A stretch of DNA of 64,000 nt from Massilia eurypsychrophila. GTDB lineage: Bacteria; Pseudomonadota; Gammaproteobacteria; Burkholderiales; Burkholderiaceae_D. The notes beneath the pieces were generated by a model. It was not told the origin of the DNA. It worked only from the letters and a program-made list of their open reading frames with translations, and did not search any database. The translations under genes were made by a program, and so were the position numbers. Location of the stretch: positions 248,001 through 312,000 of the forward strand of contig NZ_PDOC01000004.1 of the NCBI RefSeq assembly GCF_002760655.1. The letters are read 5' to 3'. Positions 12,539 through 23,315 of this stretch are shown here, one piece after another. Position 1 is the stretch's first letter, and each line of letters opens with the position of its first letter.

Positions 12539-13546
12539 TTAGCGAAGCATGAGCACTCCCGCGAAGACGAATACTGCGATCCACAGTGTCTCGCCCAGCA
12601 GCATGGCGACCGGTCGCCAGCCAAGCTGGGCGAGCGCCTGCAGTGACGTTTTCACTCCCAGCGCCGCGATTGCGGTGACCAGGCAGGCGCGCGAGACTGT
12701 GTTGAGCAGCTCCACCAGCGGCGGCGGAATCAGGCCGTAGGTATTGGCCAGCATGGTCAGCACGAAGCCGACCAGGAATAACGGCAGCAGCGCCGGCAGG
12801 TCGACCTCGGTGCTGGAGCCGCGCGTCTGGAATATCACGCACAGGGCCAGCACCACCGGCACCAGGCAAGCGACGCGGGTCAGCTTGACGATGGTGGCGA
12901 CGTCGCCCGCGTGGTTCGATATCAGATAGCCGGCGCCGACCACCTGGGCGACATCGTGAATGGCGCCGCCGATGAAAATGCCGCTGGCCTCGCCGTCCAG
13001 TCGCGCCAGGTGCACCAGCAGCGGGTAGACGATCATCGCCAGCGTCGACAACGCCGTAACGCCGACGACGGTGAGCAGCGTGAAGCGCTCGTTTTGGCGC
13101 GTTTGCGGCAGCACCGCGGCAATGGCAAGGGCGGCCGACGCGCCGCAGATGCCAACCGCGCCGCCGGACAGGATGCCTTCCTGGAGCGGGCGGCGCAGCA
13201 GGCGCGCCAGCAGGTAGCCGCAGCCGATGGTCGACAGGACCGCGGCCACCACCAGCGCAATGGTGGTCGCGCCCAGCGACGCCACCTGGGGCAAGGTGAT
13301 GCGCGCGCCAAGCAGCGCCACGCCGGTGCGCAGCACGCCTTTGCTGCAAAAGTCGATGCCAGGTCGGCACACCGGATCGTTCGACAGGAAGTGGAAGGCG
13401 AGACCGATGAAGAGCGCGAACAGCAACTGAGGTCCGCCGTAGCTGCTCGAAATGAACGACGCCGCCAGCGCGATCACGGCGGCGATGACGATGCCCGGCC
13501 AGAAGCGCAGCAGCGCGGCAGGCTTCCAGGCCAGCACAGAATTCAT
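12539..13546 (-). CDS. yeiH: YeiH-family putative sulfate exporter (UPF0324)
   Basis: A 335-residue inner-membrane protein with about ten hydrophobic segments. The family-typical blocks are GVALLGARITLPQV, SGGAVGICGASAALA, SGIFIGGAIHDVAQVVGAGY and the C-terminal GVKTSLQALAQLGWRP. The YeiH/PSE family is annotated as a sulfate or anion exporter and is often paired with a LysR gene (YeiE), but no such regulator is adjacent. It is a lone gene between the receptor promoter and the dcw terminator. Transport specificity is inferred from family annotation only. Confidence 0.87.
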   Translation of the reverse strand: MNSVLAWKPAALLRFWPGIVIAAVIALAASFISSSYGGPQLLFALFIGLAFHFLSNDPVCRPGIDFCSKGVLRTGVALLGARITLPQVASLGATTIALVVAAVLSTIGCGYLLARLLRRPLQEGILSGGAVGICGASAALAIAAVLPQTRQNERFTLLTVVGVTALSTLAMIVYPLLVHLARLDGEASGIFIGGAIHDVAQVVGAGYLISNHAGDVATIVKLTRVACLVPVVLALCVIFQTRGSSTEVDLPALLPLFLVGFVLTMLANTYGLIPPPLVELLNTVSRACLVTAIAALGVKTSLQALAQLGWRPVAMLLGETLWIAVFVFAGVLMLR

Positions 13547-13657
13547 CGAAACGACCTTCGGGCTCGTGGGAGTGAGCCAGAGAATAGCATCAATTAAATA
13601 TAAATGATACAGGTCATCTAGTTGAATTTAAGTACTTGGCAAAAAAGGAAAATGTCG

Positions 13658-13694
13658 AAAAAAGGCCCGGCGCCCCTTGTGGGGTGGCCGGGCC
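13658..13694 (-). terminator. Intrinsic terminator of the dcw cluster (after ftsZ)
   Basis: GGCCCGGC at 13664 pairs with GCCGGGCC ending at 13694, with extra GCCCC/GGGGT pairing inside. On the minus strand the stem is followed by six U (AAAAAA at 13658-13663 on plus). It ends the cluster straight after ftsZ, so no lpxC follows here. Confidence 0.9.
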
Positions 13695-13716
13695 AGGCTG
13701 GCTATGCGTTGCCGTC

Positions 13717-14928
13717 TTAGTCGGCTTGCTTGCGCAGGAACGCCGGGATGTCGTACGTCTCGACGCCATTGCGCTGCATCGCCTGCACCTGCTCGGAGGC
13801 CTGCTCGCGGCGCCACACGGCCGGCTGCTTCATGCCGTCCATGGCGGCGTGACCGCCCACCGACGTCGAACCCATCGTCACGCCGGCCGATGCGTGCAGG
13901 CCCGCGCTCGACGCCATCAGCGGCGCGTTGTGCGTACCGGTGCGCAGCATCGGCTGCTGCACCAGCTGCATCGCCTTCTTGCTCTTGCCCAGGCCAGTGG
14001 CGACCACGGTCACGCGGATGTCGTCGCCCATGGCGTCGTCGTAGGCGATGCCCTGCGCGATCGATGCATCCGGAGCGGCAAAGGCGCGTACCGCCGCCAT
14101 CACTTCCTTGATTTCCTTGCCCTTCAGGCCACGGCTGGCGGTCACGTTGACCAGCACGCCGCGCGCGCCCGACAGGTCGATGCCGTCCAGCAGCGGCGAG
14201 GCCACTGCCTGCTCGGCGGCGATGCGCGCACGGTCCACGCCCGACGCGGTCGCGGTGCCCATCATGGCCTTGCCCTGCTCGCCCATGATGGTCTTGACGT
14301 CGTTGAAGTCGACGTTGATGTGGCCCGGGACGTTGATGATCTCGGCGATACCGGCCACCGCGTTATTGAGCACGTCGTCGGCATGCTTCATCCAGTCGAT
14401 CATGCTTTCGTCTTCGTAGATCTCCTCGAGCTTTTCGTTGAGGATGATGATCAGCGAGTCGACGTGCTTGGAGAGCTCTTCGAGGCCTTCTTCGGCGATG
14501 TCCATGCACTTCTGGCCTTCGTACGAGAACGGCTTCGACACCACCGCCACCGTCAGCGCGCCCATCGACTTGGCGATTTCGGCCACGATCGGCGCGGCGC
14601 CGGTACCGGTGCCACCGCCCATGCCGGCCGCGATGAACACCATGTGCGCGCCGCGCAGCGAGTCTTCGATGCGCGCGCGCGATTCTTCGGCCAGCTGGCG
14701 GCCGACCTGCGGCTTCATGCCGGCGCCCAGACCCGACTCGCCGATCTGAATCACGTTGTGCGCCGACGATGCAGCCAATGCCTGCGCGTCGGTGTTGGCC
14801 GCGATGAACTCGACGCCGGAGACGCCCTTGTTGATCATGTGTTGAACCGCATTGCCGCCTGCGCCGCCGACGCCGACAACCTTGATGACAGTACCCAGTG
14901 CTGCGTTATCGACCATATCGAACTCCAT
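13717..14928 (-). CDS. ftsZ: Cell division protein FtsZ
   Basis: Tubulin-like GTPase that forms the division ring; 403 residues from the start MEFDMVDN, which has AGGAG seven bases upstream (a frame six codons longer lacks this). The N-terminal VVGVGGAGGNAV and the tubulin signature GGGTGTGAAP bind GTP, NTDAQAL follows the first strand, and the conserved C-terminal peptide YDIPAFLRKQAD recruits FtsA and ZipA-type anchors. It is the last gene of the dcw cluster and is separated from ftsA by 157 nt, which carry a promoter-like sequence and a leader hairpin. Confidence 0.98.
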   Translation of the reverse strand: MEFDMVDNAALGTVIKVVGVGGAGGNAVQHMINKGVSGVEFIAANTDAQALAASSAHNVIQIGESGLGAGMKPQVGRQLAEESRARIEDSLRGAHMVFIAAGMGGGTGTGAAPIVAEIAKSMGALTVAVVSKPFSYEGQKCMDIAEEGLEELSKHVDSLIIILNEKLEEIYEDESMIDWMKHADDVLNNAVAGIAEIINVPGHINVDFNDVKTIMGEQGKAMMGTATASGVDRARIAAEQAVASPLLDGIDLSGARGVLVNVTASRGLKGKEIKEVMAAVRAFAAPDASIAQGIAYDDAMGDDIRVTVVATGLGKSKKAMQLVQQPMLRTGTHNAPLMASSAGLHASAGVTMGSTSVGGHAAMDGMKQPAVWRREQASEQVQAMQRNGVETYDIPAFLRKQAD

Positions 14929-14963
14929 GATGAAACTCCTAATCAAAGTGCCGTTTCCAAGCG

Positions 14964-14991
14964 CCAGGACTCATAGTGGTATGAAACCTGG
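14964..14991 (-). other. Stem-loop in the ftsZ leader
   Basis: CCAGG and CCTGG enclose a second stem TCATA/TATGA with a four-base loop; a 2x2 internal loop separates the stems. It lies about 36 nt before the ftsZ start and behind the putative ftsZ promoter, so it would be part of the ftsZ mRNA leader. No function is known to me. Confidence 0.4.
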
Positions 14992-15019
14992 AGATTGAAA
15001 ACTGCGTTTGTAAATAAAA

Positions 15020-15047
15020 AATGTAAGTGTTTGTATTCTTGTTGCAA
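15020..15047 (-). promoter_or_regulatory. Putative dedicated ftsZ promoter
   Basis: Reading leftwards: TTGCAA (15042-15047), a 16-nt AT-rich spacer, and TACATT (complement of 15020-15025). It lies in the unusually long ftsA-ftsZ gap and would give a leader of about 85 nt. Extra ftsZ promoters are common in dcw clusters; this one is predicted only from its sequence. Confidence 0.5.
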
Positions 15048-15085
15048 CCGTCTTGCCAATCCGCCGCCAACCCCTGCCGCCGTGC

Positions 15086-16318
15086 TTAGAAATTCCCTAA
15101 AAACCATTCCTTCATCCGCTGCCACACCGCCGTCACCGAACCGTCCTGGCGCGTGACGATATGCCCGCGCAGATACTGCTTTTTCGCTTCCAACAACAGA
15201 CCGAGCACGGTCGCGTAGCGCGGACTGCGCACCACGTCGGCCAGCTGGCCGCGGTAGTCCGGCGTGCCAAGGCGCGCCGGCTTGAGGAATATGTCTTCCG
15301 CCATTTCGACCATGCCCGGCATGATGGCGCTGCCGCCGGTGAGCACGATGCCCGACGACAGCACGCCTTCGTAGCCGGACTCGCGCACCACCTGGTGCAC
15401 CATCGCGAACAGCTCCTCGACGCGCGGCTCGATGACGGCGGCCAGCGCCTGCTTCGACAGCGTGCGCGGACCGCGGTCGCCCAGGCCCGGCACTTCGAGC
15501 GACTGTCCCGGATCTGCCAGCACCTGCTTGGCGACGCCGTAGCGGATCTTGATCTCCTCGGCTTCCGAAGTCGGCGTGCGCAGCGCCATCGCCACGTCGT
15601 TGGTGATCTGGTCGCCGGCGATCGGAATGACCGCCGTGTGGCGAATGGCGCCGTCGGAGAACACGGCGATGTCGGTGGTGCCGCCGCCGATGTCGATCAG
15701 GACCACTCCGAGCTCTTTTTCGTCGGGCGTGAGCACCGCATCGGCCGACGCCATCGGCTGCAAGATCAGATCGGACACTTCAAGACCGCAGCGACGCACA
15801 CACTTTACGATGTTCTGCACGGCGGACACCGCACCGGTGACAATGTGCACCCGCACCTCCAACCGGATGCCGCTCATGCCGATAGGCTCACGCACGTCTT
15901 CCTGGCTGTCGACGATGAATTCCTGCGGCACCGTGTGCAGCAGCTGCTGGTCGGTCGGGATGTTGACCGCCTTGGCCGTCTCGATCACGCGCGCCACGTC
16001 CGTCGCGGTCACTTCCTTGTCCTTGATGGCGACCATGCCGCTCGAATTGAACGAGCGGATATGGCTGCCGGCGATGCCTGCGTAGACGTTGCGGATCTTG
16101 CAGTCGGCCATCAGCTCGGCTTCTTCGAGCGCGCGCTGGATCGATTCGACGGTCGCCTCGATGTTGACGACGACACCTTTCTTCAGGCCGCGCGACTCGT
16201 GCTGCCCGAGTCCGATCACCTCGTGGCGTCCGTCGGACATCACCTCGGCGACAACGGCGACCACTTTCGAGGTGCCGATATCGAGTCCGACGATCAGGTT
16301 TTTAGCGTCTTTTGTCAT
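15086..16318 (-). CDS. ftsA: Cell division protein FtsA
   Basis: Actin-fold ATPase (410 residues) that anchors FtsZ to the membrane. The phosphate 1 motif LIVGLDIGTSKVVAVV is at the N-terminus, the phosphate 2 motif VVLIDIGGGTTDIAVF is central, and an adenosine-motif-like GIVLTGGSAIMPGM follows. The C-terminus QRMKEWFLGNF is the amphipathic membrane-targeting helix. The gene starts 11 nt after ftsQ. Confidence 0.97.
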   Translation of the reverse strand: MTKDAKNLIVGLDIGTSKVVAVVAEVMSDGRHEVIGLGQHESRGLKKGVVVNIEATVESIQRALEEAELMADCKIRNVYAGIAGSHIRSFNSSGMVAIKDKEVTATDVARVIETAKAVNIPTDQQLLHTVPQEFIVDSQEDVREPIGMSGIRLEVRVHIVTGAVSAVQNIVKCVRRCGLEVSDLILQPMASADAVLTPDEKELGVVLIDIGGGTTDIAVFSDGAIRHTAVIPIAGDQITNDVAMALRTPTSEAEEIKIRYGVAKQVLADPGQSLEVPGLGDRGPRTLSKQALAAVIEPRVEELFAMVHQVVRESGYEGVLSSGIVLTGGSAIMPGMVEMAEDIFLKPARLGTPDYRGQLADVVRSPRYATVLGLLLEAKKQYLRGHIVTRQDGSVTAVWQRMKEWFLGNF

Positions 16319-16329
16319 TTTGCTGTGGC

Positions 16330-17151
16330 CTAGTGCTTGCTGGTTTTGTTGGTTGTTGAAGTTGTCTTTTTCACGACGGCCTTCACAGGCTTGGTTCCAT
16401 CTTTCGGCACTGTCAGCCCGGCGGCGGCCAGCGCCAGGCCGTTCGCGTAGCGCATGTCGATCGTGTCGATGCCGCCCTGCACCCGGCTCTCGAGCTGTGG
16501 ATAAATTCCCACCAGCCGCTGCACCCGGGTACGCAAGGTGGTGTTGTCCTGCTCGCGCCCCAGCGCCACCTGCATGCCGTTATCGAGCTTCACCGTCCAC
16601 GCATACCGGCTCGACAAACTCAGCGCCGCCGGCACCAGCTTGATCGGCGCGAACCACGCGCGCAGCTCGGCAAACCGCGCCAGCACTTCCTTCTCGCTGC
16701 CCTCCGGTCCGGTGAACTCGGGCAGCGGACGGTCGTCTTCCGCCTCCGCCAGGTTCGCCGTGAACACGTCGCCCTTGACCGACAGCAGCCGGCCGTCTTC
16801 GCCCCAGGTGCCGAGCGGTTCGTGCTCTTCGACCGACACGATCAGCTGGTCGGGCCACTCGCGCCGCACCGTTGCGCGCCGTACCCAGGGCACCGATTCA
16901 AACGCCGTGCGTACCTGCTCCAGGTTCGCGGTAAAAAAATTTCCCTTGATCTTGCCGACCACGCCGTTGCGCAAGGTCAGTTCACTGACCCGCTTGAGCT
17001 CGATCTCGTACATGCTGTCGACCCGCACCGTGCGCAGCGAGAACATCGGCCGCTGCGACACCCACCACACGCCCGAGGCGATGCACGCCAGTACCACCAG
17101 GGCCATCAGGCCGCTGGCGGTTGCGTTCAGGGCGCGTGCGTCTTGCCACAT
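16330..17151 (-). CDS. ftsQ: Cell division protein FtsQ
   Basis: Bitopic divisome protein, 273 residues. A single transmembrane segment (LMALVVLACIASGVWWV) follows a short cytoplasmic tail, then the POTRA domain (FSLRTVRVDSM ... VPWVRRATVRREWPDQLIVSVEEHEPLGTW) and the FtsQ beta domain. The C-terminal tail is Lys/Thr-rich (KKTTSTTNKTSKH). It lies 6 nt after ddl and 11 nt before ftsA, as in other proteobacterial dcw clusters. Confidence 0.96.
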   Translation of the reverse strand: MWQDARALNATASGLMALVVLACIASGVWWVSQRPMFSLRTVRVDSMYEIELKRVSELTLRNGVVGKIKGNFFTANLEQVRTAFESVPWVRRATVRREWPDQLIVSVEEHEPLGTWGEDGRLLSVKGDVFTANLAEAEDDRPLPEFTGPEGSEKEVLARFAELRAWFAPIKLVPAALSLSSRYAWTVKLDNGMQVALGREQDNTTLRTRVQRLVGIYPQLESRVQGGIDTIDMRYANGLALAAAGLTVPKDGTKPVKAVVKKTTSTTNKTSKH

Positions 17152-17157
17152 ATGCGA

Positions 17158-18132
17158 TTAACCCTGTTCCTTGACCAGCTTCAGGCGCGCCGTCTTCAGG
17201 ATCTCGACGCACAGGTCTTCATAGCTCATGCCGACCGCGCGCGCCGACATCGGCACCAGCGAGTGCGTCGTCATGCCCGGCGAGGTATTGACCTCGATCA
17301 GGAACGGCTTGTTGTCGACCGCGCGCAGCAGCACGTCGACCCGGCCCCAGCCCTCGCAGTCGAGCGCGCGGTACGCTTCCAGCGCCAGGCGCGCCATCTC
17401 GGCGGCGGTGGCGTCGTCCAGCTTGGCCGGGCAGATGTACTGCACGTCGTCGGTAAAGTACTTGTTCTGGTAGTCGTAGTTCCCTTGCGGCGCGACGATC
17501 TCGACGACCGGCAGCGCGCGCGCGGTCTTGCCGCGGCCAAGCACCGTGACGGTGAACTCGCGGCCGGTGACGAATTCTTCGGCCAGCACGATGTCGTCGA
17601 AGCCGGCGGCGACGTCGTACGCGGCCTGCAGTGCTTCGGCGGCGACAACCTTGGTGATGCCGATGGTCGAGCCTTCGTGCGGCGGCTTGACGATCAGCGG
17701 CAGGCCGAGCTCGGCCACCACCTGCGCCAGGTCGGTCGCGCCGTCGAGCGAAGCATACTTCGGCGTCGGCAGGCCCTTCATCAGCCAGATCATCTTGGTG
17801 TAGATCTTGTCCATGCCGATCGCGCAGGCCATCACGCCGCTGCCGGTGTACGGGATGCCGAGCTGCTCGAGCGCGCCCTGCAGGCTGCCGTCTTCGCCGA
17901 AGCGGCCGTGCAGCGCGATGAACACGCGGTCGAACTTTTCGGCTGCCAGCTCGGCGATGTTGCGCTCGGCCGGGTCGAACGCGTGGGCGTCGACGCCGCG
18001 GCTTATCAAAGCGGCCAGCACGCCGGTGCCGGACATGATCGAGACGTCGCGCTCGGCGGAGCGGCCGCCGAACAGGACACCTACCTTGCCAAGTGCTGCT
18101 GCGTCAGTGGAGGAAATTTCGCTCACGATCAA
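17158..18132 (-). CDS. ddl: D-alanine--D-alanine ligase
   Basis: ATP-grasp ligase making the D-Ala-D-Ala dipeptide for peptidoglycan; 324 residues, DdlB-sized. Visible motifs are [16 protein letters not shown] (N-terminal), [40 protein letters not shown] and the Mg-binding [12 protein letters not shown]. The start overlaps the murC stop by ATGA. It supplies the substrate used by MurF, encoded in the same cluster. Confidence 0.97.
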   Translation of the reverse strand: MIVSEISSTDAAALGKVGVLFGGRSAERDVSIMSGTGVLAALISRGVDAHAFDPAERNIAELAAEKFDRVFIALHGRFGEDGSLQGALEQLGIPYTGSGVMACAIGMDKIYTKMIWLMKGLPTPKYASLDGATDLAQVVAELGLPLIVKPPHEGSTIGITKVVAAEALQAAYDVAAGFDDIVLAEEFVTGREFTVTVLGRGKTARALPVVEIVAPQGNYDYQNKYFTDDVQYICPAKLDDATAAEMARLALEAYRALDCEGWGRVDVLLRAVDNKPFLIEVNTSPGMTTHSLVPMSARAVGMSYEDLCVEILKTARLKLVKEQG

Positions 18133-19523
18133 GCCTTTGTATAAGAAGTCAGTTTGGCCGGGATGGTGCTGATCGAGCCGGCGCCCATGGTGATGACGAC
18201 GTCACCGTCGCGCACCGCGCCCATGATCGTCGCCGGCATGTCGGCGATCGACTCGACAAAGATAGGTTCGAGCCTGCCGCCCACGCGCAGCGCGCGCGCC
18301 AGCGCGCGGCCGTCGGCAGCGGCGATCGGCGTCTCGCCGGCGGCGTAGACATCGGCCAGCAGCAGCACGTCGGGCGTCGACAGCACCTTGACGAAGTCTT
18401 CGAACAGGTCGCGCGTGCGGGTAAAGCGGTGTGGCTGGAACGCCAGCACGATGCGCCGGCCCGGATAGGCGCCGCGCGCGGCCGCCAGCGTCACTTCGGT
18501 TTCGATCGGGTGGTGGCCGAAATCGTCGACCAGCGTGAAGCTGCCGGCGCCGCCCGGAATGGCGATGTCGCCGTAACGGGTGAAGCGGCGCCCGACGCCA
18601 TTGAAGCCGGCCAGGCCGCGCTGGGTGGCGCTGTCGTCAATGCCGATTTCGCGCGCGATTGCAATGGCCGAGCAGGCGTTGGCGACGTTGTGCATGCCTG
18701 GCTGGTTCAGCACGAAGTCGGTGTCTTCATAGCCGTCCTGGATGACGGTGAAGTGCATCTGCAGGCCGTTGGCGCGGGCGTTGACGGCGCGCACCTGGGC
18801 CAGCGCGGAAAAGCCGTAGGTGGTGACGGGCTTGGAGATGTGCGGAATGATGGCGCGCACGTGCGGGTCGTCGATGCACAGCATCACGCGCCCGTAGAAC
18901 GGCAGGCGGTGGGTAAAGTGGACGAACGCCATCTTCAGCTTTTCGAAGTCGTGTTCGTACGTTTCCATGTGATCGGCGTCGATGTTGGTGATCACTTCGA
19001 TCATCGGCGCCAGGTTCAGGAACGACGCATCCGATTCGTCCGCCTCGACGACGATGTAGTCGCCGGTGCCCAGCTTGGCGTTGGCGCCGGCGCTATTGAG
19101 CTTGCCGCCGATGACGAAGGTCGGATCGAGCCCGCCTTCGGCCAGCACCGAGGCGACCAGGCTGGTGGTAGTGGTCTTGCCATGGGTACCGGCAATGGCG
19201 ATGCCGCGCTTTAAGCGCATCAGTTCACCGAGCATGATCGCGCGCGGCACGATCGGGATCATCGCGGCGCGCGCGGCGATCACTTCCGGGTTTTGGTCGT
19301 TGACCGCGGTGGAAGTGACGACGGCGTCGGCGCCTTCGACGTTCTTGGCGTCGTGGCCGAGCGTGACGATGGCGCCCAGGCTCTCCAAGCGCAGGCTGGC
19401 GGCATTGCTGCCCAGGTCAGAGCCCGACACGTTGTAGCCGAGATTGAGCAGCACTTCGGCGATGCCGCTCATGCCGCTGCCGCCGATGCCTACAAAGTGG
19501 ATGTTCTTGATCTTGTGTTTCAT
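18129..19523 (-). CDS. murC: UDP-N-acetylmuramate--L-alanine ligase
   Basis: First amino-acid ligase of peptidoglycan precursor synthesis, 464 residues. It has the N-terminal [17 protein letters not shown] Rossmann motif, the ATP-binding [11 protein letters not shown] and EADESDASF (Mg-coordination), and DDFGHHPIE in the C-terminal domain. It overlaps murG upstream and ddl downstream by four bases each. Confidence 0.98.
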   Translation of the reverse strand: MKHKIKNIHFVGIGGSGMSGIAEVLLNLGYNVSGSDLGSNAASLRLESLGAIVTLGHDAKNVEGADAVVTSTAVNDQNPEVIAARAAMIPIVPRAIMLGELMRLKRGIAIAGTHGKTTTTSLVASVLAEGGLDPTFVIGGKLNSAGANAKLGTGDYIVVEADESDASFLNLAPMIEVITNIDADHMETYEHDFEKLKMAFVHFTHRLPFYGRVMLCIDDPHVRAIIPHISKPVTTYGFSALAQVRAVNARANGLQMHFTVIQDGYEDTDFVLNQPGMHNVANACSAIAIAREIGIDDSATQRGLAGFNGVGRRFTRYGDIAIPGGAGSFTLVDDFGHHPIETEVTLAAARGAYPGRRIVLAFQPHRFTRTRDLFEDFVKVLSTPDVLLLADVYAAGETPIAAADGRALARALRVGGRLEPIFVESIADMPATIMGAVRDGDVVITMGAGSISTIPAKLTSYTKA

Positions 19524-20596
19524 TTGGAGTCCGCTAATTTTTCGAGTATGTCGGCGATGGCGTCATTGGCGTCGCGCTTGCCGACCGCCTGCGCGGCGAT
19601 CGCCATCTGGCGGCAGTCGTCGCGGGTCAGCGATTCGAGCAGCTGCACCACGCGCGCCGCGTTCAGTTCCTGTTGCGGCAAATGGATCGCCGCCTTTTGC
19701 GTCGCCATCCACTGCGCGTTGTCGCGCTGGTGGCTGGTGGTGGCGGCGACAAACGGCACCAGCACGCTGGCCACGCCGGCCGCCGTCAGCTCCGACATCG
19801 TGATGGCGCCGGCGCGGCAGATCACCAGGTCGGCTGCCGCGTAGGCGGCGCCCATGTCTTCGATGAAGTCGACCACGTTCGCTTCGACGCCGGCGTCGAG
19901 GTACGACTTGCGCAGCGCATCGATGTTCTTCTTGCCCGACTGGTGGGTGACGATCGCGCGCGTCGCTTGCGGCATCAAGGCCAGCGCCGCCGGCACGCTG
20001 TCGTTGAGCGCCTTGGCGCCGAGGCTGCCGCCGACGACGAGGATGCGCAGCGGACCGTCGCGGCCGTCGAAGCGGCCTTGCGGCGGCGCGACGTCGAGGA
20101 TCTCCTTGCGCACCGGGTTGCCGGTGACGCTGGCCTTGCCGGCGGCGCGGCCGAAGTCGGCCGGGAAGCCGAACAGCACGCGCTGCGCCAGCGGCGTCAG
20201 CGTCTTGTTCGACAACAGCAGCGCGGCGTCGGCGTTGACCAGCGCCAGCGGAATGCCGCGCAGGCGCGCCATCAGGCCGCCCGGCACAGTGACGTAGCCG
20301 CCCATGCCCAGCACCACGTCGGGCTTGCGGCGCGAGATGATGCGCAGGCAGCTGGCGAAGCTGACGGTCAGCTTGAAGGCGCCGGCCAGCGTGTGCTGCA
20401 GGCCCTTGCCGCGCATGCCGGAAAAGTCGATGGCGTCGAGCGGAATGCCGTGCCTGGGCACGATGTCCTGCTCCATGCCGAGCGAGGTGCCGAGCCAGCT
20501 CACTTCCCAGCCGCGCGCGCGCATTGTCTGCGCAATCGCGATGCCGGGGAAGATATGACCGCCGGTGCCGGCCGCCATGATCATCAGGCGCTTCAT
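19520..20596 (-). CDS. murG: Lipid II synthase MurG (GlcNAc transferase)
   Basis: Membrane-associated GT28 glycosyltransferase that adds GlcNAc to lipid I, 358 residues from [14 protein letters not shown]. The glycine loop [10 protein letters not shown] binds the diphosphate, VVGGSLGA is the second G-loop, and [15 protein letters not shown] is the UDP-GlcNAc site. The start lies in the ATGA overlap with ftsW; a longer frame upstream is only ftsW read in another frame. Confidence 0.98.
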   Translation of the reverse strand: MKRLMIMAAGTGGHIFPGIAIAQTMRARGWEVSWLGTSLGMEQDIVPRHGIPLDAIDFSGMRGKGLQHTLAGAFKLTVSFASCLRIISRRKPDVVLGMGGYVTVPGGLMARLRGIPLALVNADAALLLSNKTLTPLAQRVLFGFPADFGRAAGKASVTGNPVRKEILDVAPPQGRFDGRDGPLRILVVGGSLGAKALNDSVPAALALMPQATRAIVTHQSGKKNIDALRKSYLDAGVEANVVDFIEDMGAAYAAADLVICRAGAITMSELTAAGVASVLVPFVAATTSHQRDNAQWMATQKAAIHLPQQELNAARVVQLLESLTRDDCRQMAIAAQAVGKRDANDAIADILEKLADSK

Positions 20597-21804
20597 GGGC
20601 GACCTCCGCGCATCAGCACCCGGTTTTCGTAGTCGATGCGCAGCAGGATCGCCAGGCCGACGCAGTTGATCACCACGCCGGTGCCGCCGTAGCTCATCAA
20701 AGGCAGGGTCAGGCCCTTGGTCGGCAACAGGCCCAGGTTGACGCCCATGTTGATGAATGTCTGCACGCCGAGCCAGATGCCGATGCCCTTCGCGGCGAGG
20801 CCGGCGAAAGTCTGGTCGATGGCGATTGCCTGGCGGCCGATGTCGAAGGCGCGCTTGACGAGCCAGTAGAACATCGCGATCACGACCAGCACGCCGACCA
20901 GGCCAAGTTCTTCGCCGATCACGGCGAGCAGGAAGTCGGTATGCGCTTCCGGCAGGTAGTGCAGCTTTTCGACGCTGCCGCCCAGGCCGACGCCAAAGAT
21001 CTCGCCGCGGCCGAAGGCGATCAGCGAGTGGGTCAGCTGGTAGGCCTTGTTGAGCGCATTGTCTTCCTGCCACGGGTCGAGATAGGCGAACATGCGCGCG
21101 CGGCGGAACGGCGACAACGCGATGATGGCGGTGAAGATGAGCACCAGCAGCGCGCCGATGCCGCCGAACCAGACCGCGTTGATCCCGCCCAGAAACAGGA
21201 TGCCCATCGCGATGCAGACGATGACGCCGAAGGCGCCCAGGTCGGGTTCAAGCAGCAGCAACAGGCCAACCAGGCCGATCGCGCCGGCCATCGGCAGGAA
21301 GCCCTTGGTCAGCTTGTGCATGTATTCCTGCTTGCGTACCGTGTAGTCGGCCGCATACAGCACCGCCACAACCTTCATCAGTTCGGACGGTTGCAGCTTG
21401 ATGAATTTCAGGTCCAGCCAGCGGCGCGCGCCGTTGACCGAATAGCCCAGTACCGGCATGAACACCAGCGCCAGCAGCACCAGGGTGGCGACGAACAGCC
21501 ATGGCGCATAGCGCTGCCAGGTGGCGATGCGCACGCGGAAGACGAACAGGCCGGCCAACAGGCCCAACGAGATGAAGGCGGCCTGGCGGGTCAGGAAATA
21601 GGTGTTCTTGTAGGCGGCGAACTTGGGCGAGTCGGGCAGCGAGATCGAGGCCGAGTAGACCATCACCATCCCGAACAGCATCAGCAGCAAGGTGACCCAG
21701 ACCAGCGGCTGGTCGTACTCCATCATTTTCGACGGCCGCGCGCGGCTGCTGCTTAACGCATCAGCGGACGAGCCGGCAAACTTGAATGGGAGCTGGAAGG
21801 CCAT
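20593..21804 (-). CDS. ftsW: Septal peptidoglycan polymerase FtsW (SEDS family)
   Basis: A 403-residue SEDS glycosyltransferase with about ten transmembrane helices. [11 protein letters not shown] near the N-terminus, [12 protein letters not shown] (the catalytic-Asp region of SEDS proteins), [31 protein letters not shown] and [11 protein letters not shown] are all signature blocks. The start overlaps the murD stop as TGATG. It partners FtsI from the same cluster. Confidence 0.98.
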   Translation of the reverse strand: MAFQLPFKFAGSSADALSSSRARPSKMMEYDQPLVWVTLLLMLFGMVMVYSASISLPDSPKFAAYKNTYFLTRQAAFISLGLLAGLFVFRVRIATWQRYAPWLFVATLVLLALVFMPVLGYSVNGARRWLDLKFIKLQPSELMKVVAVLYAADYTVRKQEYMHKLTKGFLPMAGAIGLVGLLLLLEPDLGAFGVIVCIAMGILFLGGINAVWFGGIGALLVLIFTAIIALSPFRRARMFAYLDPWQEDNALNKAYQLTHSLIAFGRGEIFGVGLGGSVEKLHYLPEAHTDFLLAVIGEELGLVGVLVVIAMFYWLVKRAFDIGRQAIAIDQTFAGLAAKGIGIWLGVQTFINMGVNLGLLPTKGLTLPLMSYGGTGVVINCVGLAILLRIDYENRVLMRGGRP

Positions 21805-23315
21805 CAGAGGTCCTGGCCTTTCGACAGCGCGATGTCGCGCACCGCGTCGACGAACACCTGCGCGCGATGGGCGTAGTTGGTGAACATGTCAAGGCTGGCG
21901 CAGGCCGGCGACAGCAGCACGGCGTCGCCCGGCTGGGCCAGCGCGCTGGCGCGCAGCACCGCGTCGGGCAGCGAGCGGCAGTCGATCAGTTCGACGCCGG
22001 ACGGCTCGAGCGCGACGCGCAGCTTCGGCGCGTCGCGGCCGATCAGCAGCACGCTGCGCACGTAGCGCGACGCCGGCTCGGCCAGCGGATCGAAATCCTG
22101 GCCCTTGCCGTCGCCCCCGGCGATCAGCACGATGCGCTGCTGTTCGCCGCCGAACGCCTTGCCCAGGCCGACCAGCGCGGCCACGGTGGCGCCGACGTTG
22201 GTTCCCTTGCTGTCGTCGTAGTAGTCGACGCCGTCGATGGCGGCGACCAGTTCGACGCGGTGCGGCTCACCCTTGTATTCGCGCAGGCCGTGCAGCAGTT
22301 GCGCCATCGGCAGGCCGATCGCCCGGCACAGCGCCAGCGCGGCAAGTGCGTTGGTGGCATTGTGCACGCCGCGGATGTGCAGCGCGTCGGCCGGCATCAG
22401 GCGGTTGACGATGGCCTCCACCGGCTCGGCCACTTCGTTTTTCTTGCGCTTCTTGTCGCTCTCTTCGCCGGGCGTGGCCATTGCCAGCCACAGCACGCCG
22501 CGCTCTTGAACCAAGCCGAAGTCTTCGGCCTGCAGCGGCGCGCTGGCGCCAAAGGTGACCGCAGGCGCAGTCGCCGACGCCATCCGCATGACGGCGGCAT
22601 CATCGCGATTGAGCACGCGCACGGTGTGCTCGCCGAAGATGCGCGCCTTGTCGTTGGCGTAGGCGGCCATGTCGCCGTGCCAGTCGAGATGGTCCTGGGT
22701 CAGGTTCAACACGGTGGCGGCATCGGCTTCGAGGCTGAAGGTCGAATGCAGCTGGAAGCTCGACAGCTCGAGCACCCATGCCTGCGGCAAAGGTTCTTGC
22801 TTTACCTCTTCGTCCCGCAGCGCTTCGCGCAGCACGTCCAGCGCGGCCGGGCTGATGTTACCGGCCAGGCGGGTGCTCAGGCCTGCGCGCTGGCACAGCA
22901 GGCCGGTCAGGCTGGTGACGGTGGTCTTGCCGTTGGTGCCGGTAATCGCAATGACTTTCGGCGCGTAGCCGCGTTCGAGCTTGAGCGCAGCGAGCGCCTG
23001 GGCGAACAGTTCGATCTCGCCCCACACCGGGATGCCGCGCGCGCGCGCGCTCGGCACGATGCCACGCAGTTCGCGCTGCGGGCCGAGGCCCGGGCTGAGG
23101 GTGACGAAGTCGACGCCGTCGAGCAGCGCGTCGTTGAATTCGCCGCAGACAAACTCGACGCCCTCGACCGCGGTGCGCAGCGCATGCAGGCGCTGCGGCT
23201 CGGTGCGGGTGTCGGCCACGCGCACGCGCGCGCCGCAACGGGCCAGCCATTGCGCCATCGCCAGCCCGGATTCGCCGAGGCCGAGCACGAGTGCCTGTTT
23301 GCCCGCGTAGTTCAT
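21804..23315 (-). CDS. murD: UDP-N-acetylmuramoylalanine--D-glutamate ligase
   Basis: Adds D-Glu to UDP-MurNAc-L-Ala; 503 residues, somewhat longer than the ~440 of E. coli, through loops such as the Lys/Glu-rich segment near [16 protein letters not shown]. It has [14 protein letters not shown] at the N-terminus, [10 protein letters not shown] for [14 protein letters not shown] and YDDSKGTN. The chosen start MNYAGKQ overlaps the mraY stop as TGATG; an upstream extension of the frame is not family-like. Confidence 0.97.
   Translation of the reverse strand: MNYAGKQALVLGLGESGLAMAQWLARCGARVRVADTRTEPQRLHALRTAVEGVEFVCGEFNDALLDGVDFVTLSPGLGPQRELRGIVPSARARGIPVWGEIELFAQALAALKLERGYAPKVIAITGTNGKTTVTSLTGLLCQRAGLSTRLAGNISPAALDVLREALRDEEVKQEPLPQAWVLELSSFQLHSTFSLEADAATVLNLTQDHLDWHGDMAAYANDKARIFGEHTVRVLNRDDAAVMRMASATAPAVTFGASAPLQAEDFGLVQERGVLWLAMATPGEESDKKRKKNEVAEPVEAIVNRLMPADALHIRGVHNATNALAALALCRAIGLPMAQLLHGLREYKGEPHRVELVAAIDGVDYYDDSKGTNVGATVAALVGLGKAFGGEQQRIVLIAGGDGKGQDFDPLAEPASRYVRSVLLIGRDAPKLRVALEPSGVELIDCRSLPDAVLRASALAQPGDAVLLSPACASLDMFTNYAHRAQVFVDAVRDIALSKGQDL

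Noticed and set aside
12510-13625. AT-rich stretches on both sides of yeiH resembling a shared operator (TTTATATCAT versus TATCATTTATA)
   Set aside because: The match is short, the order of elements differs and AT-rich DNA makes such matches common; not enough to call a regulator site.
13595-14928. Expectation of lpxC after ftsZ
   Set aside because: A strong terminator follows ftsZ and the next gene is yeiH, so lpxC must lie elsewhere; the order is a variant, not evidence of loss.
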